Of a stretch of DNA of 5,541 bases, positions 1 to 5,541 are shown in pieces. Under the pieces are notes generated by a model, which was not told the DNA's origin, did not search any database, and saw nothing but the letters and a program-made list of their open reading frames with translations. Positions within the stretch are counted from its first letter, which is position 1. Each line of letters starts with the position of its first letter. This stretch comes from Betaproteobacteria bacterium UBA2293 (lineage in GTDB: Bacteria; Pseudomonadota; Gammaproteobacteria; Burkholderiales; Rhodocyclaceae): the NCBI GenBank assembly GCA_002345845.1, contig DDWF01000181.1, forward strand, positions 9,777 to 15,317, read 5' to 3'. Both the position numbers and the translations under genes were made by a program.

Positions 1-1120
1 ACTTGTCGGTGACGTCCTTGCCCAGACCGGTCTTGCGACAGGCGGCGCCGGGCATGGTCAGGACTTCCTCGCCGAGCAGCTTCTTGCCGCTGGGATCGAA
101 GCGCTTGACGCGGAACTCGACGTTTTCCTGCTCGTGGATCTTGCCGTAGTTGTGATTGACCCGTTCGACTTCCAGCCAGTTGCCGTCCGGATCGACCATC
201 TTCCACCAGGCCAGGTTGTCGAGCGCGGTGCCCCAGAGCACGGCCTTCTTGCCGCCGGCATTCATGGCGATGTTGCCGCCGATGCAGGAAGCGGAAGCCG
301 AGGTCGGATCGACGGCGAAGACGCGACCGGCTAGCGTCGCCGCCTCGGAAACACGATCAGTGACGACGCCGGCACCGGTACGAATCGTTGCGTAGGGCGT
401 TTCATGGCCAGCCAGCACCAGTTCCTCGACCGGCCCGATGTCGATCAGTTTTTCCGTATTGATCACCGCCGAGTACGGCGTCAGCGGCACGGCGCCGCCG
501 GTGTAGCCGGTACCGCCCCCACGCGGGATGATGGTCAGGCCGGCTTCGATGCAGCCGCGCACGAGATGGCCGATTTCCTCCTCGGTATCCGGATGGAGGA
601 CGACGAAGGGGTACTCGACGCGCCAGTCAGTGGCATCGGTGACGTGCGAGACGCGGGCCAGGCCGTCGAAGGCGATGTTGTCGCGACGGGTGTGCTTGCC
701 GAGATATTTCAGCACCTTGCGCCGCAGGTCGATGGTCTTGCCGAAATGCGCTTCAAAGCGATCAACGGCTTCCTGGGCGGCAACGACCAGCCGGCGCACC
801 TTCTCGGAACGCTCGCGGTCGTCGGATTCACTTTCGGCCCGGCGCTTCTCGACCTCTTTCAGGCGGTGGCGCAGGGCATTGACCAAGGCATCGCGGCGCT
901 CGCGGTTGTCGAGCAGGTCGTCTTCCAGGTAGGGATTGCGCTGGACCACCCAGATGTCGCCCAGCACCTCGTAGAGCATCCGCGCCGAACGGCCGGTGAC
1001 GCGCTCGCTGCGCAGTTCGTCGAGGACCGCCCAGTTGTCGGCCCCGAGCAGGCGGATGACGATCTCGCGATCAGAAAACGAAGTGTAGTTATAGGGGATT
1101 TCGCGCAGGCGGGCAGTCAT
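1..1120 (-). CDS. DUF3683 FAD/FMN-binding oxidoreductase (D-2-hydroxyacid dehydrogenase type), N-terminal part
   Basis: The start codon is at 1120 on the minus strand; 373 codons are visible and the gene runs off the left edge. The protein begins [15 protein letters not shown], and residues 1 to about 155 match my memory of the DUF3683 domain ([20 protein letters not shown], then a charged helical stretch). From about residue 168 it is an FAD_binding_4 (PCMH-type) domain: P199[10 protein letters not shown]209 is the pyrophosphate-binding loop and [12 protein letters not shown] (279-290) is the second FAD-contact motif. Family members are usually above 1,200 residues and continue with an FAD-oxidase C-terminal domain, 4Fe-4S ferredoxin and cysteine-rich CCG domains, all outside this window. 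Relatives such as Dld, GlcD and YdiJ oxidise D-lactate, glycolate or D-2-hydroxyglutarate and pass electrons to the respiratory chain; the substrate here cannot be read from sequence. No clear Shine-Dalgarno precedes the start, but the conserved N-terminus begins at once, which supports it. Transcribed divergently from the PhnD-like gene. Confidence 0.93.
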   Translation of the reverse strand, partial: MTARLREIPYNYTSFSDREIVIRLLGADNWAVLDELRSERVTGRSARMLYEVLGDIWVVQRNPYLEDDLLDNRERRDALVNALRHRLKEVEKRRAESESDDRERSEKVRRLVVAAQEAVDRFEAHFGKTIDLRRKVLKYLGKHTRRDNIAFDGLARVSHVTDATDWRVEYPFVVLHPDTEEEIGHLVRGCIEAGLTIIPRGGGTGYTGGAVPLTPYSAVINTEKLIDIGPVEELVLAGHETPYATIRTGAGVVTDRVSEAATLAGRVFAVDPTSASASCIGGNIAMNAGGKKAVLWGTALDNLAWWKMVDPDGNWLEVERVNHNYGKIHEQENVEFRVKRFDPSGKKLLGEEVLTMPGAACRKTGLGKDVTDK

Positions 1121-1143
1121 GAGGCGACCAGAATCAAAGGCAT
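1117..1143 (-). promoter_or_regulatory. possible 8-codon leader ORF overlapping the oxidoreductase start
   Basis: On the minus strand an ATG at 1143-1141 opens a reading frame encoding MPLILVAS. Its TGA stop overlaps the ATG of the oxidoreductase gene (ATGA, four-base overlap). Four consecutive codons are Leu-Ile-Leu-Val. The upstream ATG lies only a few bases downstream of where transcription would start from the candidate -10 at 1159-1154, so it would be nearly leaderless. No Shine-Dalgarno is visible for it or for the main gene, which makes coupling by reinitiation conceivable. An ORF this short can easily arise by chance, so this is only a candidate. Confidence 0.2.
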
Positions 1144-1149
1144 CAAAGG
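1133..1149. repeat. short direct repeat ATCAAAGG x2 (9-bp period)
   Basis: ATCAAAGG occurs at 1133-1140 and again at 1142-1149, one base apart; on the minus strand it reads CCTTTGAT twice. It sits between the candidate -10 and the start codon of the oxidoreductase gene, in the likely 5' leader. It could be a chance duplication or a low-complexity regulator contact. Nothing ties it to a known regulator. Confidence 0.5.
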
Positions 1150-1153
1150 GGAA

Positions 1154-1159
1154 ATTTTA
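1154..1159 (-). promoter_or_regulatory. candidate -10 box for the oxidoreductase gene
   Basis: The minus strand reads TAAAAT here (5/6 to TATAAT), preceded by GC, a form common in betaproteobacterial promoters. It lies 33 bases upstream of the start codon. No good -35 hexamer is found at 16 to 18 bases, so this is a half-supported promoter that may rely on an activator or an extended contact. Confidence 0.4.
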
Positions 1160-1247
1160 GCGTACCCGACTGGCAGGCGGCGCTTCCGAGGGCGGTTCGA
1201 CACAAATATCCGGCCTTCGTTCGCCAAACAGGGCGGCAAGCAGTACC

Positions 1248-1264
1248 ATTACCACAAAAGTAAT
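1248..1264. repeat. small inverted repeat ATTAC-N7-GTAAT upstream of the PhnD-like gene
   Basis: Perfect 5-bp arms ATTAC (1248-1252) and GTAAT (1260-1264) are separated by seven bases and end next to the putative ribosome binding site. The arms are AT-rich in an otherwise GC-rich region. The site overlaps the weak promoter suggested for the plus strand, so it could be an operator half-site pair, but arms this short are expected by chance at some frequency. Confidence 0.3.
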
Positions 1265-1268
1265 AGGG
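1265..1268 (+). promoter_or_regulatory. ribosome binding site deciding the start of the PhnD-like gene
   Basis: AGGG is followed by five bases and then ATG at 1274. It is a short Shine-Dalgarno but well spaced. It supports starting at 1274 rather than at the far upstream in-frame ATG at 404, whose extension would run antisense through the oxidoreductase gene and would bury the signal peptide. Confidence 0.55.
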
Positions 1269-1273
1269 TCATC

Positions 1274-2116
1274 ATGCTCCGCAGACAGCTGCTCCAGGCA
1301 CTCGCTTCACTCCCCCTCCTGCCACTGGCCAGGCAGGTCAGTGCCGAGGCTCCGGCATTACGACTGGGCATCATGCCCTTCAATTCGACGCTGGCCCTGT
1401 TCAAGACCCATCAGCCGCTGCGCGAGCATTTGCAGAAGGATCTGCAACGGCCGCTCGAGTTGTTCACCGCTGCCGACTACTTCACCTTCCTCAATGCCTC
1501 GCTGGCCGGCGAATACGATCTGCTGATCACCGGCCCGCACTTCGGCGTGCTCTGCCTGAAAGCCGGTTATCAACCGCTGGTCCGCTATCGCGCCGTTCTC
1601 CAGCCAGTCTTCGTTGTCCGCAAGGGTGGCGACGTCCACCGTCTCGACGACCTGCGCGGCCGGCGCATCGGCCTCTCCAGCCGGCTGTCGATATCCTCCA
1701 TCGGCGGCGTCAAGTGGCTGCTCGACAACGGCCTGCAGATGGGCCGCGACTACCAGCTGTACGAGCGCGCCACGCATGGCGCCGCCGTGGCGGCGGTGGC
1801 CGTTGGCGAACTGGATGCGGCACTGACCACGCATACGCCACTGCGTCAGGTGCCTGAGGATGTACGGGCCAAGGTCGATATCCTGCCCATCGAGGTACAC
1901 GTGCCGCACCTGATGACGCTCGCCCACCAGCGCCTGGGCAAAGCCACCATCGGCCGCCTGCAGCAGTCGCTGAACGGCTTCGCCGCCACGCCAGCCGGCG
2001 GCGAGTTCTTCCGCACCACCGGCTACGAGGGCTATACGCCGATCAGCGCCGGCGACATCGCCGCCCTGGAACCCTATGTCGCGCTGACGCGCACACTGCT
2101 CGGCCACGCTTCCTGA
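1274..2116 (+). CDS. PhnD-like periplasmic substrate-binding protein
   Basis: The product is 280 residues. The N-terminus MLRRQLLQALASLPLLPLA is a signal peptide with a likely signal peptidase I site after VSA (residue 24); the RRQLLQ pattern also resembles a weak twin-arginine motif. The mature part resembles the PF12974 phosphate/phosphite/phosphonate binding family: an opening beta strand LRLGIMPFNS, then EYDLLITGPHFGVLCLKAG, PVFVVRKGG and DLRGRRIGL, ending in a helical C-terminus with PYVALTRTLL. Canonical PhnD proteins carry a Ser/Thr-rich loop (roughly SSTSG) after the DLKGKKVAF-like strand. Here the equivalent stretch, residues 135-145, reads SSRLSISSIGG, so the ligand need not be a phosphonate. 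No permease or ATPase gene adjoins it. Instead its TGA stop shares a base with the start of the GGDEF-EAL gene, which suggests a sensory accessory role in the periplasm (inference) rather than uptake. The family call is fairly sure; the ligand is unknown. Confidence 0.87.
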   Translation: MLRRQLLQALASLPLLPLARQVSAEAPALRLGIMPFNSTLALFKTHQPLREHLQKDLQRPLELFTAADYFTFLNASLAGEYDLLITGPHFGVLCLKAGYQPLVRYRAVLQPVFVVRKGGDVHRLDDLRGRRIGLSSRLSISSIGGVKWLLDNGLQMGRDYQLYERATHGAAVAAVAVGELDAALTTHTPLRQVPEDVRAKVDILPIEVHVPHLMTLAHQRLGKATIGRLQQSLNGFAATPAGGEFFRTTGYEGYTPISAGDIAALEPYVALTRTLLGHAS

Positions 2117-4083
2117 TGTTCAGCGTCCGCCGCTCACTGCGTGCCAAGCTACTGCTCGCCAGCGTCATCATCGAGGCGGTGATGCTGGCGCTGCTGGTCA
2201 GCAACAGCGTGCGCCTGATCGAGCATCATCTCGGCGAACAACTGGAAGCCCGCATCGAGGCCGTCGAACTGGCCTACAAGACGGCCGTCGCCGTACCGCT
2301 GGCGGCCCGCGACTATGCAACGCTGCGCGACATCCTCGACGGCTGGCGCAAGGCCAGCGACATTGTCTACATGGCGGTCAGCGATCCCGACGGCCGCCTG
2401 CTGGCCTCCTCCGGCTGGCCGCCCGAGCAGGCCCTGCCGCTGGTGGACCGCGTCGATGGTGACATGCGCCATGTGCGCTTTCCCGTCGACTACCTCGGTC
2501 AGGTCTATGGCCACCTGCACTACGGCATGTCTACCGCCTTCATGGCCAAAGCGTCGCGCGAACTGCTCTGGCAGAGCAGCCTGATCGCTTTTGCCGAAAT
2601 CCTGCTGTCACTGGTCCTGCTGTCAATCATCGGCTATCTGCTGACCCGGCATCTGGTCAATCTGGCCGAAGCCAGCATCAGTGTCGCCCACGGCCACTAC
2701 GAGGAACGCATGGATATCGCCGGCGAGGACGAAGTGGCCGTGCTGGCGCAGAACTTCAATACGATGACCGATGCCGTGCGCAGTCGAATTGCCGACCTGT
2801 CGCACCAGGCCAGCCACGATTCGCTGACCGGCCTGCACAACCGGCGCGCCTTCGAAATCCATCTCGGCGAGGCGCTGGCGGCGCCGGATATCAACGAACA
2901 CCCGGTGACGCTGCTCTACCTCGACCTCGACCAGTTCAAGGTGGTCAACGACACCTGCGGCCACGCCGCCGGCGACGAACTGCTGATCCGCCTGACAAGG
3001 ATGATCGAGGAGCGCTTCGCCTATGGTTTCATCGCCCGCCTCGGCGGCGACGAGTTCGGCATCGTCATGCGCGATGCCACGCTGGCCGAGGCCGAACGCC
3101 GCGCCACACAGCTGATCGAGGAAATCTGCGCTTTCCCGTTTTCCTGGGAAGGTCGCGCCTTCCGTCTCGGCGCCTCGATCGGCATCGTCCGCTCCGGGCC
3201 GGGCATGATGAACGTCACCGAACTGCTGATCGCTGCCGACACCGCGTGCTACGCGGCCAAGGAGCACGGTCGCAATCGCGTGGACATCTATGCCCCGGAC
3301 GATGAGTGGTACCGCCAGCGCAGCGAGGATTTCCGCACCATGCCGCAGGTCACGGCAGCCCTGGCCGAAGGCCGCTTCCTGCTTTTCCACCAGCGCCTGG
3401 CGCCGCTCAAACCCGGCCTGCCGCCGACGGCGGAAATCCTGCTGCGCCTGTCCGACCCGCTGGGCAAGATCAATTCACCCAGCCGTTTCATCGCCACCGC
3501 CGAACGCTACAACCTGATGCCCTACATCGACCGCTGGGTGGTCGAGAACGTCTGCCGCTACCTGCGCGACTGGGCGGCCAGCGGCCAGGTCTTGCCGTTC
3601 GGCCACCTGGCGGTCAATGTCTCCGGCGCCAGTCTCGGCCTGCGCGATTTCCCGACTTTCGTCCGTCAGCAGATCGAAAAATACGCCATCGATCCGGCCC
3701 TGCTCTGTTTCGAGATCACCGAAAGCTGCGCCGTCGCCAATGTTGAACCAGCCCTCGACTTCATCGATCAGATGCACACGCTGGGCGCCACGATGGCCCT
3801 CGACGATTTCGGCAGCGGGCTGTCGTCCTTCGGCTACCTGAAGCGCTTCAAGGTCGATTACCTGAAGATCGACGGCATGTTCGTCAAGAACATCGACCAG
3901 GATCCCTCCGACCGCGCCGTCGTCGAGGCCATCGTCCAGCTCGCCCGCGTGCACGGGCTGATCACCATCGCCGAATATGTCTGCAACGAGGCGGTCGACC
4001 AGGTGGTGCGCGACATCGGCATCGACTACGCCCAGGGCTTCGTCCGCCACAAGCCCGAGCCATTACCCAACATTCCCGGCTGA
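2116..4083 (+). CDS. membrane GGDEF-EAL protein (c-di-GMP cyclase/phosphodiesterase) with periplasmic sensor and HAMP
   Basis: The product is 655 residues. Order: cytoplasmic stub, TM1 (about 12-32), periplasmic loop of about 120 residues that looks Cache/PAS-like (YMAVSDPDGRLLASSG), TM2 (156-176), HAMP (about 177-228), GGDEF domain (about 230-390) and EAL domain (about 405-650). GGDEF is intact at 310-314, with D270 and N278/D279 as expected for metal and GTP binding. The RxxD inhibitory site is absent (F301, G304 at its positions). In the EAL domain the signature reads E440-I-L; N501, E533/E536, D563-D564, K584, E620 and Q640 are all present, so hydrolysis is plausible. The EGVE-like loop is changed to EYVC (C623). 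It could therefore make or degrade c-di-GMP, with the balance set by the periplasmic signal. The start overlaps the stop of the PhnD-like gene (TGATG) with no evident Shine-Dalgarno, so translation is probably coupled to it. Confidence 0.95.
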   Translation: MFSVRRSLRAKLLLASVIIEAVMLALLVSNSVRLIEHHLGEQLEARIEAVELAYKTAVAVPLAARDYATLRDILDGWRKASDIVYMAVSDPDGRLLASSGWPPEQALPLVDRVDGDMRHVRFPVDYLGQVYGHLHYGMSTAFMAKASRELLWQSSLIAFAEILLSLVLLSIIGYLLTRHLVNLAEASISVAHGHYEERMDIAGEDEVAVLAQNFNTMTDAVRSRIADLSHQASHDSLTGLHNRRAFEIHLGEALAAPDINEHPVTLLYLDLDQFKVVNDTCGHAAGDELLIRLTRMIEERFAYGFIARLGGDEFGIVMRDATLAEAERRATQLIEEICAFPFSWEGRAFRLGASIGIVRSGPGMMNVTELLIAADTACYAAKEHGRNRVDIYAPDDEWYRQRSEDFRTMPQVTAALAEGRFLLFHQRLAPLKPGLPPTAEILLRLSDPLGKINSPSRFIATAERYNLMPYIDRWVVENVCRYLRDWAASGQVLPFGHLAVNVSGASLGLRDFPTFVRQQIEKYAIDPALLCFEITESCAVANVEPALDFIDQMHTLGATMALDDFGSGLSSFGYLKRFKVDYLKIDGMFVKNIDQDPSDRAVVEAIVQLARVHGLITIAEYVCNEAVDQVVRDIGIDYAQGFVRHKPEPLPNIPG

Positions 4084-4106
4084 AGGGCTTTCCCCGGCCT
4101 CGCGCC

Positions 4107-4135
4107 GTGACGTTTGCCCGGGGCGGCCGTAGAAT
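4107..4135 (+). promoter_or_regulatory. candidate sigma70 promoter for ilvA
   Basis: GTGACG (4107-4112, 4/6 to TTGACA) and TAGAAT (4130-4135, 5/6 to TATAAT) are separated by exactly 17 bases. Transcription would begin near 4142, giving a leader of about 20 bases before the ilvA start. The leader is too short for a classical attenuator peptide. It suggests ilvA is transcribed independently of the signalling pair upstream, although read-through remains possible. Confidence 0.5.
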
Positions 4136-4144
4136 GCCCCTTTT
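4120..4144 (+). terminator. weak hairpin with short T run between the GGDEF-EAL gene and ilvA
   Basis: GGGGC (4120-4124) can pair with GCCCC (4136-4140) across an 11-base loop, followed directly by TTTT (4141-4144). The stem is only five G-C pairs and the T run is short, so termination would be inefficient at best. The loop contains the proposed -10 box of ilvA, so the two readings compete for the same bases. An alternative pairing, CCCCGG (4092-4097) with CCGGGG (4118-4123), is also possible. Confidence 0.25.
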
Positions 4145-4162
4145 GCCTCGAAGAAGCGCGCC

Positions 4163-5541
4163 ATGCATCCGGATTACCTCGAAAAAGTCCTCAACGCCCA
4201 GGTTTACGACGTTGCCGTCGAAACGCCGCTGGAATTGGCCGGCAATCTGTCGGCCCGGGTTGGCAACAAGATCAGCCTGAAGCGCGAGGACATGCAGCCG
4301 GTGTTTTCCTTCAAGCTGCGCGGCGCCTACAACAAGATCGCCAGCCTCTCGGCCGAGAAGCTGAAGCGCGGCGTCATCTGCGCCTCGGCCGGCAACCATG
4401 CCCAGGGCGTGGCGCTCTCCGCCGCCCAGGTTGGCTGCCGGGCAGTCATTGTCATGCCGACCTCGACGCCAGGCATCAAGATCGAGGCGGTCAGGCGGCG
4501 CGGTGGCGAAGTCGTGCTGCACGGCGATTCCTTCGACGAAGCCTACACGCACGCCCTGGAACTGGAAAAGTCCGAGAAGCTGACCTTCGTCCATCCCTTC
4601 GACGATCCGGAAGTGATCGCCGGGCAGGGCACGGTGGCCATGGAAATCCTCCGTCAGCACTCGCGCCACAACGGGCCGATCCATGCCGTCTTCTGCGCCA
4701 TCGGCGGCGGCGGCCTGGCCGCCGGCGTCGCTGCCTACATCAAGCGCCTGCGCCCGGAAATCAAGGTCATCGGGGTCGAGACCTTCGACGCTGATGCGAT
4801 GAAGCAATCGATCGCCGCCGGCAAGCGCGTGCGTCTCGAGCAGGTCGGTCTGTTCGCCGACGGCACCGCGGTCAAGCTGGTCGGCGAGGAAACCTTCCGC
4901 CTGTGCAAGGAATATCTCGACGACGTGATTCTGGTCGACACCGACGCCATCTGCGCCGCGATCAAGGACGTCTTCGAGGACACCCGCTCGATCCTCGAGC
5001 CGGCCGGCGCGCTGGCCGTCGCCGGCGCCAAGGAATATGCCCGCCAGCACAAGCTGAAGGACAAGAACCTGATCGCCGTCACCTCCGGCGCCAACATGAA
5101 TTTCGACCGCCTGCGCTTCGTCGCCGAGCGCGCCGAGTTCGGCGAGCAGCGCGAGGCGGTGTTTGCCGTCACGCTGCCGGAGAAACCCGGTGCCTACAAG
5201 AAGTTCCTGGCCCTGATCGGCAAGCGCAACATCACCGAGTTCAATTACCGCTACAACACCGAAGCCGAAGCGCATGTCTTCGTCGGCGTCCAGGTGGCCA
5301 AGCGCGAGGAGTCGTTGAAGCTGGTCGACAGCCTGCAGAAGCACGGCTATCCGACGCTCGACCTGACCGACGACGAGATGGCCAAGAACCACATCCGTCA
5401 CATGGTCGGCGGCCATGCGCCGCAGGTCTGCCAGAACGGCATGAGCGAACTGCTCTACCGCTTCGAATTCCCTGAGCGGCCGGGCGCCTTGATGAACTTC
5501 CTGACCCAGATGAGCAGCGGCTGGAACATCAGCCTGTTCCA
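4163..5541 (+). CDS. ilvA: threonine ammonia-lyase (threonine deaminase), biosynthetic, 3' end missing
   Basis: 459 codons are visible and the gene runs off the right edge; biosynthetic IlvA is usually about 500 to 515 residues, so roughly 50 are missing. It is a fold-type II PLP enzyme that converts L-threonine to 2-oxobutanoate and ammonia, the first committed step to isoleucine, in the cytoplasm. Visible landmarks: K51 in SFKLRGA is the Schiff-base lysine, SAGNHAQG (75-82) contacts the substrate carboxylate, and the GGGGL loop (181-185) binds the cofactor phosphate. From about residue 331 a first ACT-like regulatory domain follows (VFAVTLPEKPGAYKKFL), and a second begins near 426 (ELLYRFEFPERPGALMNFL) and is cut. 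Two ACT-like domains mark the isoleucine-inhibited long form rather than short catabolic TdcB. A purine stretch GAAGAAG (4150-4156) six bases before ATG may serve as ribosome binding site. No internal frameshift is seen. Confidence 0.96.
   Translation, partial: MHPDYLEKVLNAQVYDVAVETPLELAGNLSARVGNKISLKREDMQPVFSFKLRGAYNKIASLSAEKLKRGVICASAGNHAQGVALSAAQVGCRAVIVMPTSTPGIKIEAVRRRGGEVVLHGDSFDEAYTHALELEKSEKLTFVHPFDDPEVIAGQGTVAMEILRQHSRHNGPIHAVFCAIGGGGLAAGVAAYIKRLRPEIKVIGVETFDADAMKQSIAAGKRVRLEQVGLFADGTAVKLVGEETFRLCKEYLDDVILVDTDAICAAIKDVFEDTRSILEPAGALAVAGAKEYARQHKLKDKNLIAVTSGANMNFDRLRFVAERAEFGEQREAVFAVTLPEKPGAYKKFLALIGKRNITEFNYRYNTEAEAHVFVGVQVAKREESLKLVDSLQKHGYPTLDLTDDEMAKNHIRHMVGGHAPQVCQNGMSELLYRFEFPERPGALMNFLTQMSSGWNISLF

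Larger units (their letters stand above)
1121..1273. promoter_or_regulatory. divergent intergenic region between oxidoreductase and PhnD-like genes
   Basis: These 153 bases separate two divergently transcribed genes and must hold both 5' regions. The minus-strand half has the best promoter-like element (the -10 listed separately), a 9-bp-spaced direct repeat and the possible leader ORF. On the plus strand the best I can find is TCGCCA (1221-1226), a 17-base spacer and TACCAT (1244-1249), each only 4/6 to consensus, which would give a 5' leader of roughly 18 bases for the PhnD-like gene. No riboswitch-like fold or known operator was recognised. Confidence 0.5.

Noticed and set aside
404..1273. 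Upstream in-frame extension of the PhnD-like reading frame, giving a 570-residue protein
   Set aside because: The first 290 codons lie antisense to the conserved DUF3683/FAD-binding gene and through the intergenic region. The signal peptide and the AGGG-spaced ATG mark the true start at 1274.
1274..1350. Tat (twin-arginine) export signal for the PhnD-like protein
   Set aside because: RRQLLQ resembles the motif, but there is no Ser/Thr before the arginines and no Phe; a Sec signal with a VSA cleavage site explains the sequence equally well, so I did not call it Tat.
1358..2107. Minus-strand open frame of 249 codons opposite the PhnD-like gene
   Set aside because: Low-complexity composition rich in Ala, Gly, Gln and Val and no domain; a mirror of the real gene's codon bias.
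2623..3390. Minus-strand open frame of 255 codons inside the GGDEF-EAL gene
   Set aside because: Opposite the conserved HAMP and GGDEF domains, with no motif or ribosome binding site of its own.
4114..4794. Plus-strand 226-codon frame overlapping the start of ilvA
   Set aside because: An Arg/Pro/Gly-rich out-of-frame translation of ilvA; the ilvA frame carries all the conserved PLP-enzyme motifs.
3962..5416. Long minus-strand open frame (484 codons) opposite ilvA
   Set aside because: It lies opposite a clearly conserved ilvA and has no recognisable domain; long antisense frames are a usual by-product of biased third-position GC in such genomes.
1..5541. CRISPR arrays, tRNA/rRNA genes, insertion sequences, attachment sites
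   Set aside because: No spaced repeat series, cloverleaf-like stretch, transposase motif or terminal inverted repeats were seen; nearly all of the window is accounted for by four coding sequences.

Overview
The window is high-GC DNA with dense gene packing and looks like a chromosomal segment of a betaproteobacterium. Rhodocyclales (Dechloromonas, Azonexus and Azoarcus relatives) is my best guess. The guess rests on the DUF3683-type FAD oxidoreductase, a typically betaproteobacterial protein, on the style of the GGDEF-EAL receptor, and on codon use. It is inference, not a database match.

Layout: (1) On the minus strand, from the left edge to 1120, lies the N-terminal third of a large FAD/FMN-binding oxidoreductase (DUF3683 plus FAD-binding domain), cut by the window edge. 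(2) A 153-bp divergent intergenic region follows, holding a candidate -10 box, a short tandem repeat and a tiny possible leader ORF on the minus-strand side, and a small inverted repeat and a weak ribosome binding site on the plus-strand side. (3) A plus-strand two-gene unit comes next: an exported PhnD-like substrate-binding protein (1274-2116) overlapping by one base (TGATG) a membrane GGDEF-EAL protein (2116-4083). (4) A 79-bp gap carries a fair sigma70-like promoter and a weak hairpin with a short T run. (5) ilvA, biosynthetic threonine deaminase, starts at 4163 and runs off the right edge inside its second ACT-like domain.

How the genes fit together: the flanking genes are metabolic (2-hydroxyacid oxidation and isoleucine biosynthesis). 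The central pair is the most interesting part. It is an orphan periplasmic binding protein, with no ABC permease or ATPase in the window, tightly coupled to a receptor with a periplasmic sensor loop, HAMP, an intact GGDEF motif and a near-complete EAL catalytic set. The simplest reading is a ligand-sensing module in which the PhnD-like protein reports a periplasmic ligand to the c-di-GMP enzyme, analogous to NspS-MbaA in Vibrio cholerae. The ligand is unknown, and the usual phosphonate-binding loop is not conserved. No RNA genes, CRISPR arrays, insertion sequences or prophage features were seen.
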